Source: Halomonas sp. (GTDB lineage Bacteria > Pseudomonadota > Gammaproteobacteria > Pseudomonadales > Halomonadaceae). From it: DNA of 64,000 nt. Made by a program: the position numbers and the translations under genes. The DNA is taken from positions 1 through 64,000 of the forward strand of contig NZ_DRFS01000006.1 of the NCBI RefSeq assembly GCF_011050415.1, in the 5' to 3' direction. Under the pieces are notes generated by a model, which did not search any database, had not been told where the DNA came from, and saw nothing but the letters and a program-made list of their open reading frames with translations. Positions 1 through 8,445 of the stretch are shown piece after piece (position 1 is the first letter of the stretch; each line of letters starts with the position of its first letter).

Positions 1-135
1 CAGCATCATATCGTGAACTATTTAATCGGGTATTACAGCCAGCTTAGGCCTCACCAGCATAACGGTGGTATGAGTCCGAACCAGGCAGAGGAAAAGTACT
101 GGGTTAACTATAAAGCGGTGGCCAGTTTTACTTGA
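1..135 (+). mobile_element. C-terminal fragment of IS3-family transposase (OrfB)
   Basis: Frame 1 is open from the window edge to a TGA and encodes the last 44 residues of an IS3-type DDE transposase. The fragment shows the typical tail: N-Y-x-x-x-Y-Y followed by L-R-P-H, then N-G-G-M-S-P-N-Q-A-E-x-x-Y-W. The rest of the element would lie to the left of the window, so intact and decayed copies cannot be told apart. I could not identify the right terminal inverted repeat after the stop codon with confidence. Confidence 0.75.
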
Positions 136-538
136 CCACTACAGATATGTTGCCAGGGTTCATTTTTGCCGTTTTTCTAATGTATGCGAAGAGGAGTCGC
201 AATAGATGAATAAAAATGTAAAAAAGAAACCTTGATAGTGTATTTTGGCAGTATTGATGGGCATGTATATGTGTTGGAGTAGCCTCTTTGGAACATGGTT
301 ACACTATCCTCGGCCAACTAAATCACCTCACGCTGCGCGGTGCCAACAGCACCGACAGTGAACAGCAGTATCAGTATGATGCTCTGGGTCGCATGAGCTT
401 CCACAGCGTCCAAGGCGATTCGGCATCTAAAGTTAGCGCCCTGCCACGGTTCGCTTGATCGTGTCAGTGCGGCAATCTCGCCCAATATTATAGCGTAGAC
501 GCTGCGGGCAATCGGTTAGCCGTAAATCCCTACCGCTA
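136..538. other. Gene-poor scar between IS3 fragment and DUF1294 gene
   Basis: No intact gene. After the transposase stop there is a well-spaced ribosome site (GAGGAGTC) before ATG 206. That frame reads 9 residues (M-N-K-N-V-K-K-K-P), hits adjacent TGA and TAG stops (233-238), then continues as a hydrophobic stretch (C-I-L-A-V-L-M-G-M-Y-M-C-W) to about 300. This looks like a small membrane protein gene broken by point changes. The Rhs relic takes over at about 297. The block looks like a mosaic of decayed accessory DNA. Confidence 0.5.
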
Positions 539-542
539 TTAA
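297..542 (+). pseudogene. Rhs/YD-repeat protein fragment, disrupted
   Basis: The plus-strand frame starting at 297 encodes G-Y-T-I-L-G-Q-L-N-H-L-T-L and then Q-Y-Q-Y-D-A-L-G-R-M, the signature of YD repeats in Rhs polymorphic toxins. A TGA at 456 interrupts it. The same frame later gives Y-S-V-D-A-A-G-N-R-L-A-V-N, a second YD-type motif, and ends at TAA 540. Between the motifs the next frame reads G-S-L-D-R-V-S-A-A, so a pair of frameshifts is likelier than a single stop. No start codon, toxin tip or full repeat array is present. It is a relic, next to an IS3 remnant. Confidence 0.7.
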
Positions 543-814
543 ACAATCCCTAAAAAAGAGCTTATCCACCATAATCCCGCTAAATTTAAAGTAACGGTCA
601 ACCAATACTTCAGCTGAAAAGATGTTTTCTGGGTTTTATGCCGCAGCCGCTGCTGGGCCAGTAGCGCGCCTGGCCAGCCACCCAATACCCCAAGCAGATG
701 TAACGACTTCTCGCTTACCCGGCGGCGGTTTTTAATCGCCGCTTTTTTATCGATGGCGTAAATAACGTAAGCGAGAATGCTAACCACAGCGTAATAAGCG
801 ACGATTGGAATCAC
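539..814 (-). CDS. DUF1294 family small membrane protein
   Basis: A 91-residue protein of the DUF1294 family, whose function is unknown. An N-terminal hydrophobic segment (about residues 3-20) is followed by D-K-x-A-A, a basic patch with R-R-R-V-S-E, the family-typical L-L-G-V-L-G-G-W-P-G-A-L-L-A-Q, then H-K-T-x-K and a second membrane segment (about 72-88). Some family members carry an N-terminal cold-shock domain; this one does not. The start is GTG at 814, with a weak AAGAG ribosome site 8 bases upstream. Its stop abuts the Rhs relic, which marks the boundary of resident chromosome. Confidence 0.8.
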   Translation of the reverse strand: MIPIVAYYAVVSILAYVIYAIDKKAAIKNRRRVSEKSLHLLGVLGGWPGALLAQQRLRHKTQKTSFQLKYWLTVTLNLAGLWWISSFLGIV

Positions 815-847
815 AGTGGAGACTCTTGAAGGATAAGGTGCTGAATG

Positions 848-1888
848 CTACTTACGCCGCTGAGATGGCTTGCCGCCCGCCGCAGGCTTGCCGCGGCCTT
901 TACCCAGTGGCTTACCTTTAGCACCGGGCTTGCCGCTGGCAGCTTTACCCTTGGGGTGCGGTTTACCGGCACCACTTTTCGGGCCTGCGCTGACTTTTCC
1001 GCTGGCGGCTTTCTTGCCCTTAGGAAGAGGTTTAGCACCCGCGGCTTTAGCGCCCGCTTTGGCTGGTTTGGAGCGCCCATTGGCGGCTGGCTGGTTACCC
1101 TTTCCCGTGCCTGCCCCTCCGCTATAGTTAGGCCTTGCGGGTTTACTTCTCTTCTTCTCTGGTGCAGCCTCTGAGCTTTCGGTAAGCGTGATAATAGTAT
1201 CGATCTCTTTAGGCGTGAGATCGCGCCAATCACCCAGCGCTAAGCCTTTGAGCGACACATTCATAATCCGCGTGCGAATCAGTTGAGTCACTTCATAGTC
1301 AAAATATTCGCACATACGCCGAATCTGGCGATTTAGCCCCTGCACCAAGGTAATGGTGAAGACAAAGGTGGACTCTTTTTGTACCTTACAGCGCTTGGTT
1401 ATCTTGCCGAGAATTGGTACGCCGTTCTGCATCCCGTCAATAAATTCGTCAGTGATCGGCTTGTTCACCGTCACCTGATACTCTTTTTCATGATTATTAT
1501 TGGCGCGCAGAATCTTATTAACCAAATCACCGTTATTGGTTAAAAAAATCAGCCCTTGGGAGTCTTTATCGAGCCGGCCGATGGGGAAAATACGCGCCCC
1601 ATGTTTTACAAACTCGACAATGTTATCTTTCTCGCTGGATTCGGTAGTGCTGACAATCCCCACCGGCTTATTCAGCGCAATCAGAATCAGATCCTCCTCT
1701 TCCTGAGGCTCAATCTCCTGACCGTTGACCTTAACCAAGTCCCCTGCCACCACCTGGTCGCCTGTGGTAGCTCGGCGTCCATTAATCCACACGTTGCCCT
1801 GCTCTACAAAGCGGTCTGCTTCACGGCGAGAGCACATCCCACTTTCGCTGATGTACTTATTAATACGGGTAGATTTTCGTAACGACAT
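848..1888 (-). CDS. rluF: 23S rRNA pseudouridine(2604) synthase RluF-like
   Basis: Isomerises a uridine of 23S rRNA to pseudouridine (U2604 in E. coli). An N-terminal S4 RNA-binding domain (about residues 8-60, [16 protein letters not shown]) precedes the RsuA/RluB/E/F catalytic domain with [10 protein letters not shown], where the Asp is the nucleophile. The segment H-E-K-E-Y-x-V-T-V and the N-R-Q-I-R-R-M-C-E motif closely match E. coli RluF. The last about 110 residues are a Lys/Gly/Ala/Pro-rich low-complexity tail built on P-K-G-K-type repeats; a shorter basic tail exists in E. coli. No good ribosome site precedes ATG 1888. Confidence 0.88.
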   Translation of the reverse strand: MSLRKSTRINKYISESGMCSRREADRFVEQGNVWINGRRATTGDQVVAGDLVKVNGQEIEPQEEEDLILIALNKPVGIVSTTESSEKDNIVEFVKHGARIFPIGRLDKDSQGLIFLTNNGDLVNKILRANNNHEKEYQVTVNKPITDEFIDGMQNGVPILGKITKRCKVQKESTFVFTITLVQGLNRQIRRMCEYFDYEVTQLIRTRIMNVSLKGLALGDWRDLTPKEIDTIITLTESSEAAPEKKRSKPARPNYSGGAGTGKGNQPAANGRSKPAKAGAKAAGAKPLPKGKKAASGKVSAGPKSGAGKPHPKGKAASGKPGAKGKPLGKGRGKPAAGGKPSQRRK

Positions 1889-1936
1889 AACACGCCATGT
1901 AGCTAAAGGAGGAAATAAACAAAACGTTAAAAGGGT

Positions 1937-2482
1937 TTAAAACGACGAGCCGGGCTGCTGTAGAAACGTTTTCTCTTCTTCGCTGGAAGTTCGCCCTAGC
2001 ACTGCATTGCGATGCGGGTAACGCCCAAAACGATCAATAATCGCTTTATGGCGCACTTCAAAGTCGAGATTATTCTCTAATCCCGGCTGGTCAAATAGCT
2101 GCATCGCTACATCATGAATCATCGCAGATTCGCTGTGCATATAGGGCATATACAGAAACACCCGCTGTTCGCTGCTCAGCTCAGCATCGGCACCGCTGGC
2201 AACCGCTTCTTGCGCCAGTGCCAAGGCTAAGGGATCGGTCGCAAATGCGCGGGGATCGTCACGATAGATATTGCGCGAGAACTGATCCAACACAATGATT
2301 TCCGCGAGACGCCCTTTCGCCAATTGCCGCCAAGCGTAACACTCGCACTGTGCGGCCTTGGCATGCAGGGCGCCAAACCGCTCTAAAATTGCGCGATCCA
2401 TCTCAGGGTCTTTTTTAAACCACTGAGCAGGCGTCAACTCCTCAAACCAAAAATCGAGTACTGCTTGAGCATCTAAGTTCAT
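1937..2482 (-). CDS. DUF924 family protein
   Basis: A 181-residue DUF924 family protein, predicted all-helical with a TPR-like fold; biochemical role unknown. Visible family features are the N-terminal V-L-D-F-W-F-E-E, W-F-K-K-D-P-x-x-D near residue 20, the central I-V-L-D-Q-F-S-R-N-I-Y-R-D, F-L-Y-M-P-Y-M-H-S-E and R-F-G-R-Y-P-H-R-N-A-V-L-G-R near the C-terminus. An AAGGAGG ribosome site lies about 6 bases before ATG 2482. It lies between ppc and rluF on the same strand; no functional link is evident. Confidence 0.85.
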   Translation of the reverse strand: MNLDAQAVLDFWFEELTPAQWFKKDPEMDRAILERFGALHAKAAQCECYAWRQLAKGRLAEIIVLDQFSRNIYRDDPRAFATDPLALALAQEAVASGADAELSSEQRVFLYMPYMHSESAMIHDVAMQLFDQPGLENNLDFEVRHKAIIDRFGRYPHRNAVLGRTSSEEEKTFLQQPGSSF

Positions 2483-2524
2483 TGACGCCTCCTTGTAGTA
2501 AGTTAATAGCCGAAGCTGTATTGC

Positions 2525-5173
2525 TTAACCCGTATTACGCAGACCCGCGGCAATGCCCGCCATGGTCACCATCAGTGCACGGGAAAGATCGGCGCTGATT
2601 GCGCCATCAGCATCGCGGTTACGCTGCAGTAGTTCCGCTTGAAGGCCGTGAAGCGGGTCGATATAAGGATTGCGCACATCGATCGCTTGCCGAATCAACG
2701 GCGTATTCTCCAACAATTTTTCCTGTTGCAGTATATCCAGCACCGCATCTTCAAGCCGTGCAAAGCGCTCACGGAGCTGCTTACCCAATGCTTTTAGCGA
2801 AGGCTCATCTACCAAACGGTGCTCATAGTAAGCGGCAATGGCCACATCAGCCTTGGCCAGCAGCATCTCAAGCATATCCAGATAGGTGCCAAAGAACGGC
2901 CACTCATTGCGCATCTCTTGCAGTACTTCTCGGCCGCCGGGCTCTTCAATACGTTTTGAGAAGGCTTCCCCGCTGCCCAGCCACGCTGGCAGCATTAAAC
3001 GGATCTGGGTCCAGGCAAAAATCCATGGAATAGCCCGCAAGGTTTCGACGCCACCGTCTTGCCGGCGCTTGGTGGGACGCGAACCTAATGGCAGCCTGCC
3101 CAGCGCACCTTCCGGCGTGACTGCTCGGAAGTAAGGGACAAAATCAGGATCTTCTCGTACGACGCCCACGTATGCGGCATGGGCTACTTTGGCGAGCTGA
3201 TCCATCTCCTCGCGCCAGTGCGGCTCGGGGGCACGCGGTGGCAGCAAGGTGGCTTCCAATACCGCGCATGCATAAATCTCCATGGAGCGCAGAGCGATAT
3301 CCGGCTGGCCAAATTTGAAGCGAATCATCTCGCCCTGCTCAGTTACCCGTAGGCTGCCGTTTACTGAACCGGGTGGCTGGGAAAGAATCGCCGCATGGGC
3401 CGGGCCGCCGCCACGGCCAACAGTGCCGCCACGGCCATGAAACAGCGTTAAATCAACGCCATGGCGGTCGCAAACATTAACTAACGACTCTTGGGCACGA
3501 TACTGAGCCCAGGCGGCTGCTAGCTGCCCGGCATCTTTGGCTGAGTCGGAGTAGCCAATCATGACTTCCTGCCGGTCATCAATCAGCGCACGATAGCCCG
3601 GTATCGCAAGCAGCTGGTCAACCACCTCGCCGGCATGATTGAGATCATTAAGGGTTTCAAACAGCGGCGCGATAGGCAGTGTCACTGCCCCACCGACTTC
3701 TTTCATCAGCAGCGCCACGGTGAGCACATCAGAAGGCTCAGCGGCCATAGAGATAATGTAAGTACCCAGCGCCTCAGAGTGCTCCTGGGCAATCACTTTG
3801 AAGGTTTCCAGCACTTCACGGGACTCGGCGGAGCACTCCCAGCGACGCGGAATGAGCGGGCGGCGGGAGGCTAACTCGGCGAGCAGAAATTCCTGTCGCT
3901 GGGGTTCATCCCATTCTCGGTAGTGGCCAAGACCCAGCGCACTGGTTAGCTCTTCGATGACCTGCGCATGGCGGCTGGCCTCTTGGCGCAGGTCGAGCTT
4001 GGTTAGCGTGACACCAAATACCGCCACGCGGCGCAGCGTATCCAACAGCGCGCCGTTAGCGATGGTATCGAGGCCAACATCGCATAGCGAGCGGTAGCAG
4101 GCGAGTAGCGGTGAGTAGAGCTGATCGCGGGTTTCAATAATCGGCCCGCCATCATAGTTACGCCCCTCAAGCTCTGCTTTGGCCCAATCGCGGGTCGACT
4201 CCATTCTTGCCAATAGGCGTTTGAGCACTTCGCGATAGGGCTCAGCAACATCGCCCGCCTCGGCTTTTAAGGCGCTATTAGCCTTCCACATGGAAAGCTC
4301 GGTTTTGAGCTGTTCAAGATCGCGTAGATAGAGATCAGCGGCCATCCAGCGACCCAGCAGCAATACTTCACGGGTCACCCGTGCGGTCACATTGGGGTTG
4401 CCGTCCCGGTCACCGCCCATCCACGAGGCGTAGCGAATAGGCGCAGCGTCCAGTGGCAATCTCTCACCGGCGGTTTCCAGCAGCAGGTTGTCCAAGTCCC
4501 GATGAAAATCAGGCACCGCCTGCCACAAGGAGTTTTCAATAACGGCAAAGCCCCACTTAGCTTCATCCACCGGCGTTGGCCGTTCGTGACGAATCTCATC
4601 GGTATGCCAGGCTTGGCTGATCAGTTCTTCCAAACGCCCCTGAGCACGGGTGCCCCGCTCTGGGTAATCCTCTGAGCCTTCGATGGCAGTCAGGCACTCA
4701 TCAATGGCGTCATATTTTTGAATCAGCGTGCGGCGAATAACTTCGGTTGGGTGCGCGGTTAACACCAGTTCAACGCGCATGTTGGCGAGGGTTTCAACTA
4801 ACTTACGCGGCGAATTACCTGCTTGCTGAGCGCGCGCCAACAGCTCCCCCAGCACAGGTTGGGTGCCCGGTTTATAATCCTCGACACGGCGGAAACGCGC
4901 CCGATAGTGCTGCTCGGCAATGTTAGCCAAGTTTAGAAACTGGTTAAACGCACGCGTTACCGGTAATAAATCACGCTCAGGAAGTTGGCGCAGGTATTCA
5001 ATCAGTTCGCGCTGCTGCAGCGAATCTCCCTGCCGCCCGCGCTTGGCATGGGCACGGATGGTCTCAATTTTATCGACAAATGCTTGGCCCAAATCGTCTG
5101 CAATGGTTCGCCCCAGGCTATCGCCCAGAATACGCACGTTATCACGCAGAGATTCGTGTAGGTCGTGACTCAT
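2525..5173 (-). CDS. ppc: Phosphoenolpyruvate carboxylase
   Basis: Cytosolic anaplerotic enzyme that carboxylates phosphoenolpyruvate with bicarbonate to oxaloacetate. The 882-residue length matches bacterial Ppc. The catalytic His motif T-A-H-P-T-E-V-I-R-R-T is near residue 140, and F-H-G-R-G-G-T-V-G-R-G-G-G-P is in the second half. The C-terminal R-N-T-G is the canonical Ppc end. Two in-frame ATGs occur, at 5179 and 5173. The GGAGG ribosome site (5182-5186) is only 2 bases from the first and 8 from the second, so 5173 (M-S-H-D-L-H-E-S) is chosen. It stands between mazG and a DUF924 gene as its own unit. Confidence 0.97.
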   Translation of the reverse strand: MSHDLHESLRDNVRILGDSLGRTIADDLGQAFVDKIETIRAHAKRGRQGDSLQQRELIEYLRQLPERDLLPVTRAFNQFLNLANIAEQHYRARFRRVEDYKPGTQPVLGELLARAQQAGNSPRKLVETLANMRVELVLTAHPTEVIRRTLIQKYDAIDECLTAIEGSEDYPERGTRAQGRLEELISQAWHTDEIRHERPTPVDEAKWGFAVIENSLWQAVPDFHRDLDNLLLETAGERLPLDAAPIRYASWMGGDRDGNPNVTARVTREVLLLGRWMAADLYLRDLEQLKTELSMWKANSALKAEAGDVAEPYREVLKRLLARMESTRDWAKAELEGRNYDGGPIIETRDQLYSPLLACYRSLCDVGLDTIANGALLDTLRRVAVFGVTLTKLDLRQEASRHAQVIEELTSALGLGHYREWDEPQRQEFLLAELASRRPLIPRRWECSAESREVLETFKVIAQEHSEALGTYIISMAAEPSDVLTVALLMKEVGGAVTLPIAPLFETLNDLNHAGEVVDQLLAIPGYRALIDDRQEVMIGYSDSAKDAGQLAAAWAQYRAQESLVNVCDRHGVDLTLFHGRGGTVGRGGGPAHAAILSQPPGSVNGSLRVTEQGEMIRFKFGQPDIALRSMEIYACAVLEATLLPPRAPEPHWREEMDQLAKVAHAAYVGVVREDPDFVPYFRAVTPEGALGRLPLGSRPTKRRQDGGVETLRAIPWIFAWTQIRLMLPAWLGSGEAFSKRIEEPGGREVLQEMRNEWPFFGTYLDMLEMLLAKADVAIAAYYEHRLVDEPSLKALGKQLRERFARLEDAVLDILQQEKLLENTPLIRQAIDVRNPYIDPLHGLQAELLQRNRDADGAISADLSRALMVTMAGIAAGLRNTG

Positions 5174-5211
5174 TGGCATGGCCTCCTTGCAGGGGTCGCG
5201 TCATTATCAAA

Positions 5212-6096
5212 TTATAAATGGGAAGGCTGTTTTTCTTGTGACCGTTTTTCTTGTGGCTGTTTTTCCTGTGACTGGGCTTCTTGTGCTTTGGCCGCCTGCC
5301 AGTGCATTTCCATCTCATCTAACGATGCGTCCGACAAGGGCCGCTGGGCAGCGCTCAGTTCACGCTCTACATAGCGAAAGCGGCGCTCAAATTTGGCATT
5401 GGTAGCGCGCAGGCACTGCTCTGGGTCGGCCTTTAGCGAGCGCGCTAAATTAGTCACTGCAAATAGCAGGTCGCCTACTTCTTCTTGAGCATGAGATAGG
5501 TCACCTTCGGCGAGTGCTTCTTCCACTTCGGCGAGTTCTTCGCGAATTTTCGCTATCACACCCTTGGCATCGGGCCAGTCAAAGCCTACTCGCGCGGCGC
5601 GCTTAGAGAGCTTGGCAGCGCGGCTGAGTGCGGGCAGTGTGCGTGGGACATCGTCGAGCACAGAGGGCGCCTCAACGGCCCTTTCAGCCCGCTCATCGGC
5701 TTTAAGCGCCTCCCAGCGACTGTTGACCTGCTGGGTTTGCACGTCATCCGCGCTCACCCCTGGTGGTCGGCGTGAGGCCAGGGTACCTTCCGGAAATACA
5801 TGGGGATGGCGACGCAGCATTTTGGCAGTTAAGGTATCTACAATATCGGCAAAGTCGAAGCGCTGCTCTTCCGCGCCAAACTGGGCGTAATACACCACTT
5901 GAAAGAGTAGATCGCCCAGTTCACCGGGGAGCTCATTAAAGGCGCGCCGCTCAATAGCATCGGCCACTTCATAGGCCTCTTCCAGGGTGTGCGGCACGAT
6001 GCTGTTCCAGTCTTGCTTGATATCCCATGGACAGCCCTGTTCAGCATCACGCAACACCTGCATTAATCTCAGCAGGTCATCTATACCATGACGCAT
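5212..6096 (-). CDS. mazG: Nucleoside triphosphate pyrophosphohydrolase MazG
   Basis: Hydrolyses NTPs and dNTPs to NMP plus pyrophosphate. Two MazG folds are visible. The first carries C-P-W-D-I-K-Q and E-E-A-Y-E-V-A-D-A-I with E-L-G-D-L-L-F-Q-V-V. The second carries E-E-L-A-E-V-E-E-A-L with E-E-V-G-D-L-L-F-A-V; Glu/Asp residues bind Mg. The C-terminus ends in four Q-E-K-x-x pentapeptides made by a 15-bp tandem repeat, extending the family's usual end. AGGAGG lies 3 bases before ATG 6099 and 6 before ATG 6096; the latter overlaps the relA stop by one base (TGATG), implying translational coupling. In E. coli MazG lowers ppGpp, which suits the relA neighbour. Confidence 0.95.
   Translation of the reverse strand: MRHGIDDLLRLMQVLRDAEQGCPWDIKQDWNSIVPHTLEEAYEVADAIERRAFNELPGELGDLLFQVVYYAQFGAEEQRFDFADIVDTLTAKMLRRHPHVFPEGTLASRRPPGVSADDVQTQQVNSRWEALKADERAERAVEAPSVLDDVPRTLPALSRAAKLSKRAARVGFDWPDAKGVIAKIREELAEVEEALAEGDLSHAQEEVGDLLFAVTNLARSLKADPEQCLRATNAKFERRFRYVERELSAAQRPLSDASLDEMEMHWQAAKAQEAQSQEKQPQEKRSQEKQPSHL
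5225..5284 (-). repeat. 15-bp tandem repeat, 4 copies, in mazG 3' end
   Basis: Plus-strand units are GGCTGTTTTTCTTGT, GACCGTTTTTCTTGT, GGCTGTTTTTCCTGT and GACTGGGCTTCTTGT, exactly 15 bases each. Units 1 and 3 match at 14 of 15 positions. The period keeps the mazG frame and encodes repeated Q-E-K-x-x before the last residues S-H-L. Confidence 0.9.
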
Positions 6097-8372
6097 CATG
6101 CCCCTCCTTTGCGCATATTTTGATCCGGATCGGCGTTGCGCAAGCGGCGCACTTCAGTCACGTTGGGCAATTGCTGAATGCGCGAGAACAGCCGACCTAA
6201 TGATTCCAGGCCGTCCACTTCCAGGGTAATGCGCAGCCGGGCAATGCCTTCGTCGGTATCGGTTAACGTATTTACCGCGAGTACGTTGACCTTTTCATTA
6301 CCCAGCAGCCCAGTCACATCGCGCAATAGACCATATCGATCCCATGCTTGAATCTCAATGGTCACGGGATAGCGTGTTTGTGCGCGCTCGCCCCACTCTA
6401 CTTCAATAATGCGCTGGGGCTCGTCGAGACGCAATTGTAGGATATTACTGCAGTCCTGACGGTGCACGGTGACACCGCGACCCTGAGTAATAAAGCCGAT
6501 GATGGGTTCGCCAGGCACGGGTCGACAGCAGTTGGCCATGCTGGTTTTAAGGTTGCCAACGCCAAGCACCGTAATATCACTTTTGGTGGCTTTGCTGGAT
6601 TGGCGTTTTGGCTTGGCAAGCAATCGGTCCAGGCGCTCTTGATCGTCATTTTCACCAAATAGCTGTTGCGCCTGGTGAAGCACTTGGCCAATGCGCAGAT
6701 CACCGGCACCCAGGGCGGCATACATATCCTCAGCATTGAGGTAGTTGACCGCTTTTGCCAGCCGGGGCAGATCGAGATCTTCCACATCTAGACGGCGCAT
6801 TTCACGCTCAAACAGTGCGCGCCCCTCTTCCAGGTTCTGATCCCGCGCCTGATGCTTAAACCATGCCTGGATTTTGGCTCGCGCCCGTGACGTGCGCACG
6901 TAGCCCAAACTGGGGTTGAGCCAGTCGCGGCTTGGCCCGCCTTTCGTGGCGGTTAAAATTTCAATTTGCTGGCCGGTTTTTAACTTGTAGGTGAGCGGCA
7001 CAATTCGCCCGTTAATTTTGGCACCTCGGCAGCGGTGACCAATTTCGGTGTGAACCCGGTAAGCAAAATCGATAGGCGTGGCAATACGCGGCAAGTCGAT
7101 AACATGACCATCAGGGGTGAAGACATAGATACGGTCAGGTGCCACATCGCTTGAAAGCCCTTCGCGAAGATCGCCAAAGCCGCCCACTTCGTCTTGCCAC
7201 TCCAAGACTTGACGCAGCCAAGCAATTTTCTCTTCGTAACTACGGCTTTTGGCGTTGGTATCGTGGCCTTTATAGCGCCAGTGCGCACACACGCCCAGCT
7301 CAGCCTCGTCGTGCATGGCAAAGGTACGAATTTGGATTTCAAGCACCTTGTTCTCAGGCCCCATGACGGCGGTATGCAGGGACTGATAGCCGTTCTTTTT
7401 AGGGTTGGCGATGTAGTCGTCAAACTCATTGGGCACGTGATGCCACTGCGAGTGAATAATCCCCAGCACGGTGTAGCAGTCGGTTACTTCAGGTACCAGG
7501 ATTCGCACGGCACGCACGTCGTGAACCTGGGAAAAATCGATCCGCTTACGCTTCATTTTGCGCCAGATCGAGTAGATATGCTTTGCCCGCCCATCAACGT
7601 CGTAATGGTTGATGTGCTGAGCTTCCATCAGGCCTTTAATGGTTTCCACGACATCATGAATATAGCGGTCGCGGTCAAGGCGCTTTTCCGCCAGCAGTTT
7701 GGCAATCGCTTTATATTCATCTTCATGTAGATAACGAAAAGAGAGATCTTCAAGCTCCCACTTGAGCTGCCCCACCCCCAGCCGATGCGCCAACGGCGCA
7801 TAAATATCGGCGACTTCGCGAGCAACCTGTAAGCACTTTTCCAGTGGCGCATCTTTAACTTGGCGTAGCGCACAGGTGCGTTCAGCAATTTTAATCAGCG
7901 CCACGCGTACATCACTGACCATATTGACCAGCATCTTGCGCAGGTTTTCCTGCTGGTTGTGTTGGCCCATGCCATGGTCAGGCGCCAGCGGGTAGCTAAT
8001 AGCGGCCATTTGCAATACGCCATCAATTAGGCTGGCGACTTCATCGCCAAAGCGTTTTGTTACCGCTTCAAGGCTTAACAACCCCTCACGCACCGCACGG
8101 TATAAAACGGCAGCTTCCAACGTGGCTTGATCAAGTTTTAGCTCACCAAGAATATCTGCCATCTCTAGCCCCATGCGGAAGCTAGAGCCGGGCGAAAGCC
8201 AGACACGGTGGGTTCGAGGAGCTTCAAGCTCTAGCGTTTCGGCAAGCTCGCAGGCTTGTACTAAACGAGCAGGGTCACGTAAGCGCACATCTTCTTGCAG
8301 GCGCGTTAACCATTGTTGTATGTCCACCTTTCCGCTAGCGGTTAGCGGCTGGTCTTCACGCACTTTCACCAT
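6096..8372 (-). CDS. relA: GTP pyrophosphokinase RelA (ppGpp synthetase I)
   Basis: Makes (p)ppGpp from ATP and GTP/GDP at ribosomes stalled with uncharged tRNA (stringent response). Order of domains: a degenerate HD-like domain (about 40-190) lacking the His-Asp pair (A-A-V-L-Y-R-A-V-R-E in place of the HD motif), which marks RelA rather than bifunctional SpoT. Next is the synthetase domain (about 240-380) with R-x-K-H-I-Y-S-I-W-R-K-M, E-F-D-D-Y-I-A-N-P-K and E-I-Q-I-R-T. A TGS domain (about 405-470, Y-V-F-T-P-D-G) and a C-terminal ACT domain follow. The 758-residue length is typical. It overlaps mazG by one base and lies 73 bases downstream of rlmD. Confidence 0.97.
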   Translation of the reverse strand: MVKVREDQPLTASGKVDIQQWLTRLQEDVRLRDPARLVQACELAETLELEAPRTHRVWLSPGSSFRMGLEMADILGELKLDQATLEAAVLYRAVREGLLSLEAVTKRFGDEVASLIDGVLQMAAISYPLAPDHGMGQHNQQENLRKMLVNMVSDVRVALIKIAERTCALRQVKDAPLEKCLQVAREVADIYAPLAHRLGVGQLKWELEDLSFRYLHEDEYKAIAKLLAEKRLDRDRYIHDVVETIKGLMEAQHINHYDVDGRAKHIYSIWRKMKRKRIDFSQVHDVRAVRILVPEVTDCYTVLGIIHSQWHHVPNEFDDYIANPKKNGYQSLHTAVMGPENKVLEIQIRTFAMHDEAELGVCAHWRYKGHDTNAKSRSYEEKIAWLRQVLEWQDEVGGFGDLREGLSSDVAPDRIYVFTPDGHVIDLPRIATPIDFAYRVHTEIGHRCRGAKINGRIVPLTYKLKTGQQIEILTATKGGPSRDWLNPSLGYVRTSRARAKIQAWFKHQARDQNLEEGRALFEREMRRLDVEDLDLPRLAKAVNYLNAEDMYAALGAGDLRIGQVLHQAQQLFGENDDQERLDRLLAKPKRQSSKATKSDITVLGVGNLKTSMANCCRPVPGEPIIGFITQGRGVTVHRQDCSNILQLRLDEPQRIIEVEWGERAQTRYPVTIEIQAWDRYGLLRDVTGLLGNEKVNVLAVNTLTDTDEGIARLRITLEVDGLESLGRLFSRIQQLPNVTEVRRLRNADPDQNMRKGGA

Positions 8373-8445
8373 GACTATTACTCATCCATTCTGGGAGACG
8401 GTCTCCACACGGCCGTCACCGTGGCTTGATGCGCTGGGCAAATGT

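Noticed and set aside
811..1233. 140-codon minus-strand frame overlapping rluF
   Set aside because: It lies over the low-complexity RluF tail in another frame; composition artefact without ribosome site or domain.
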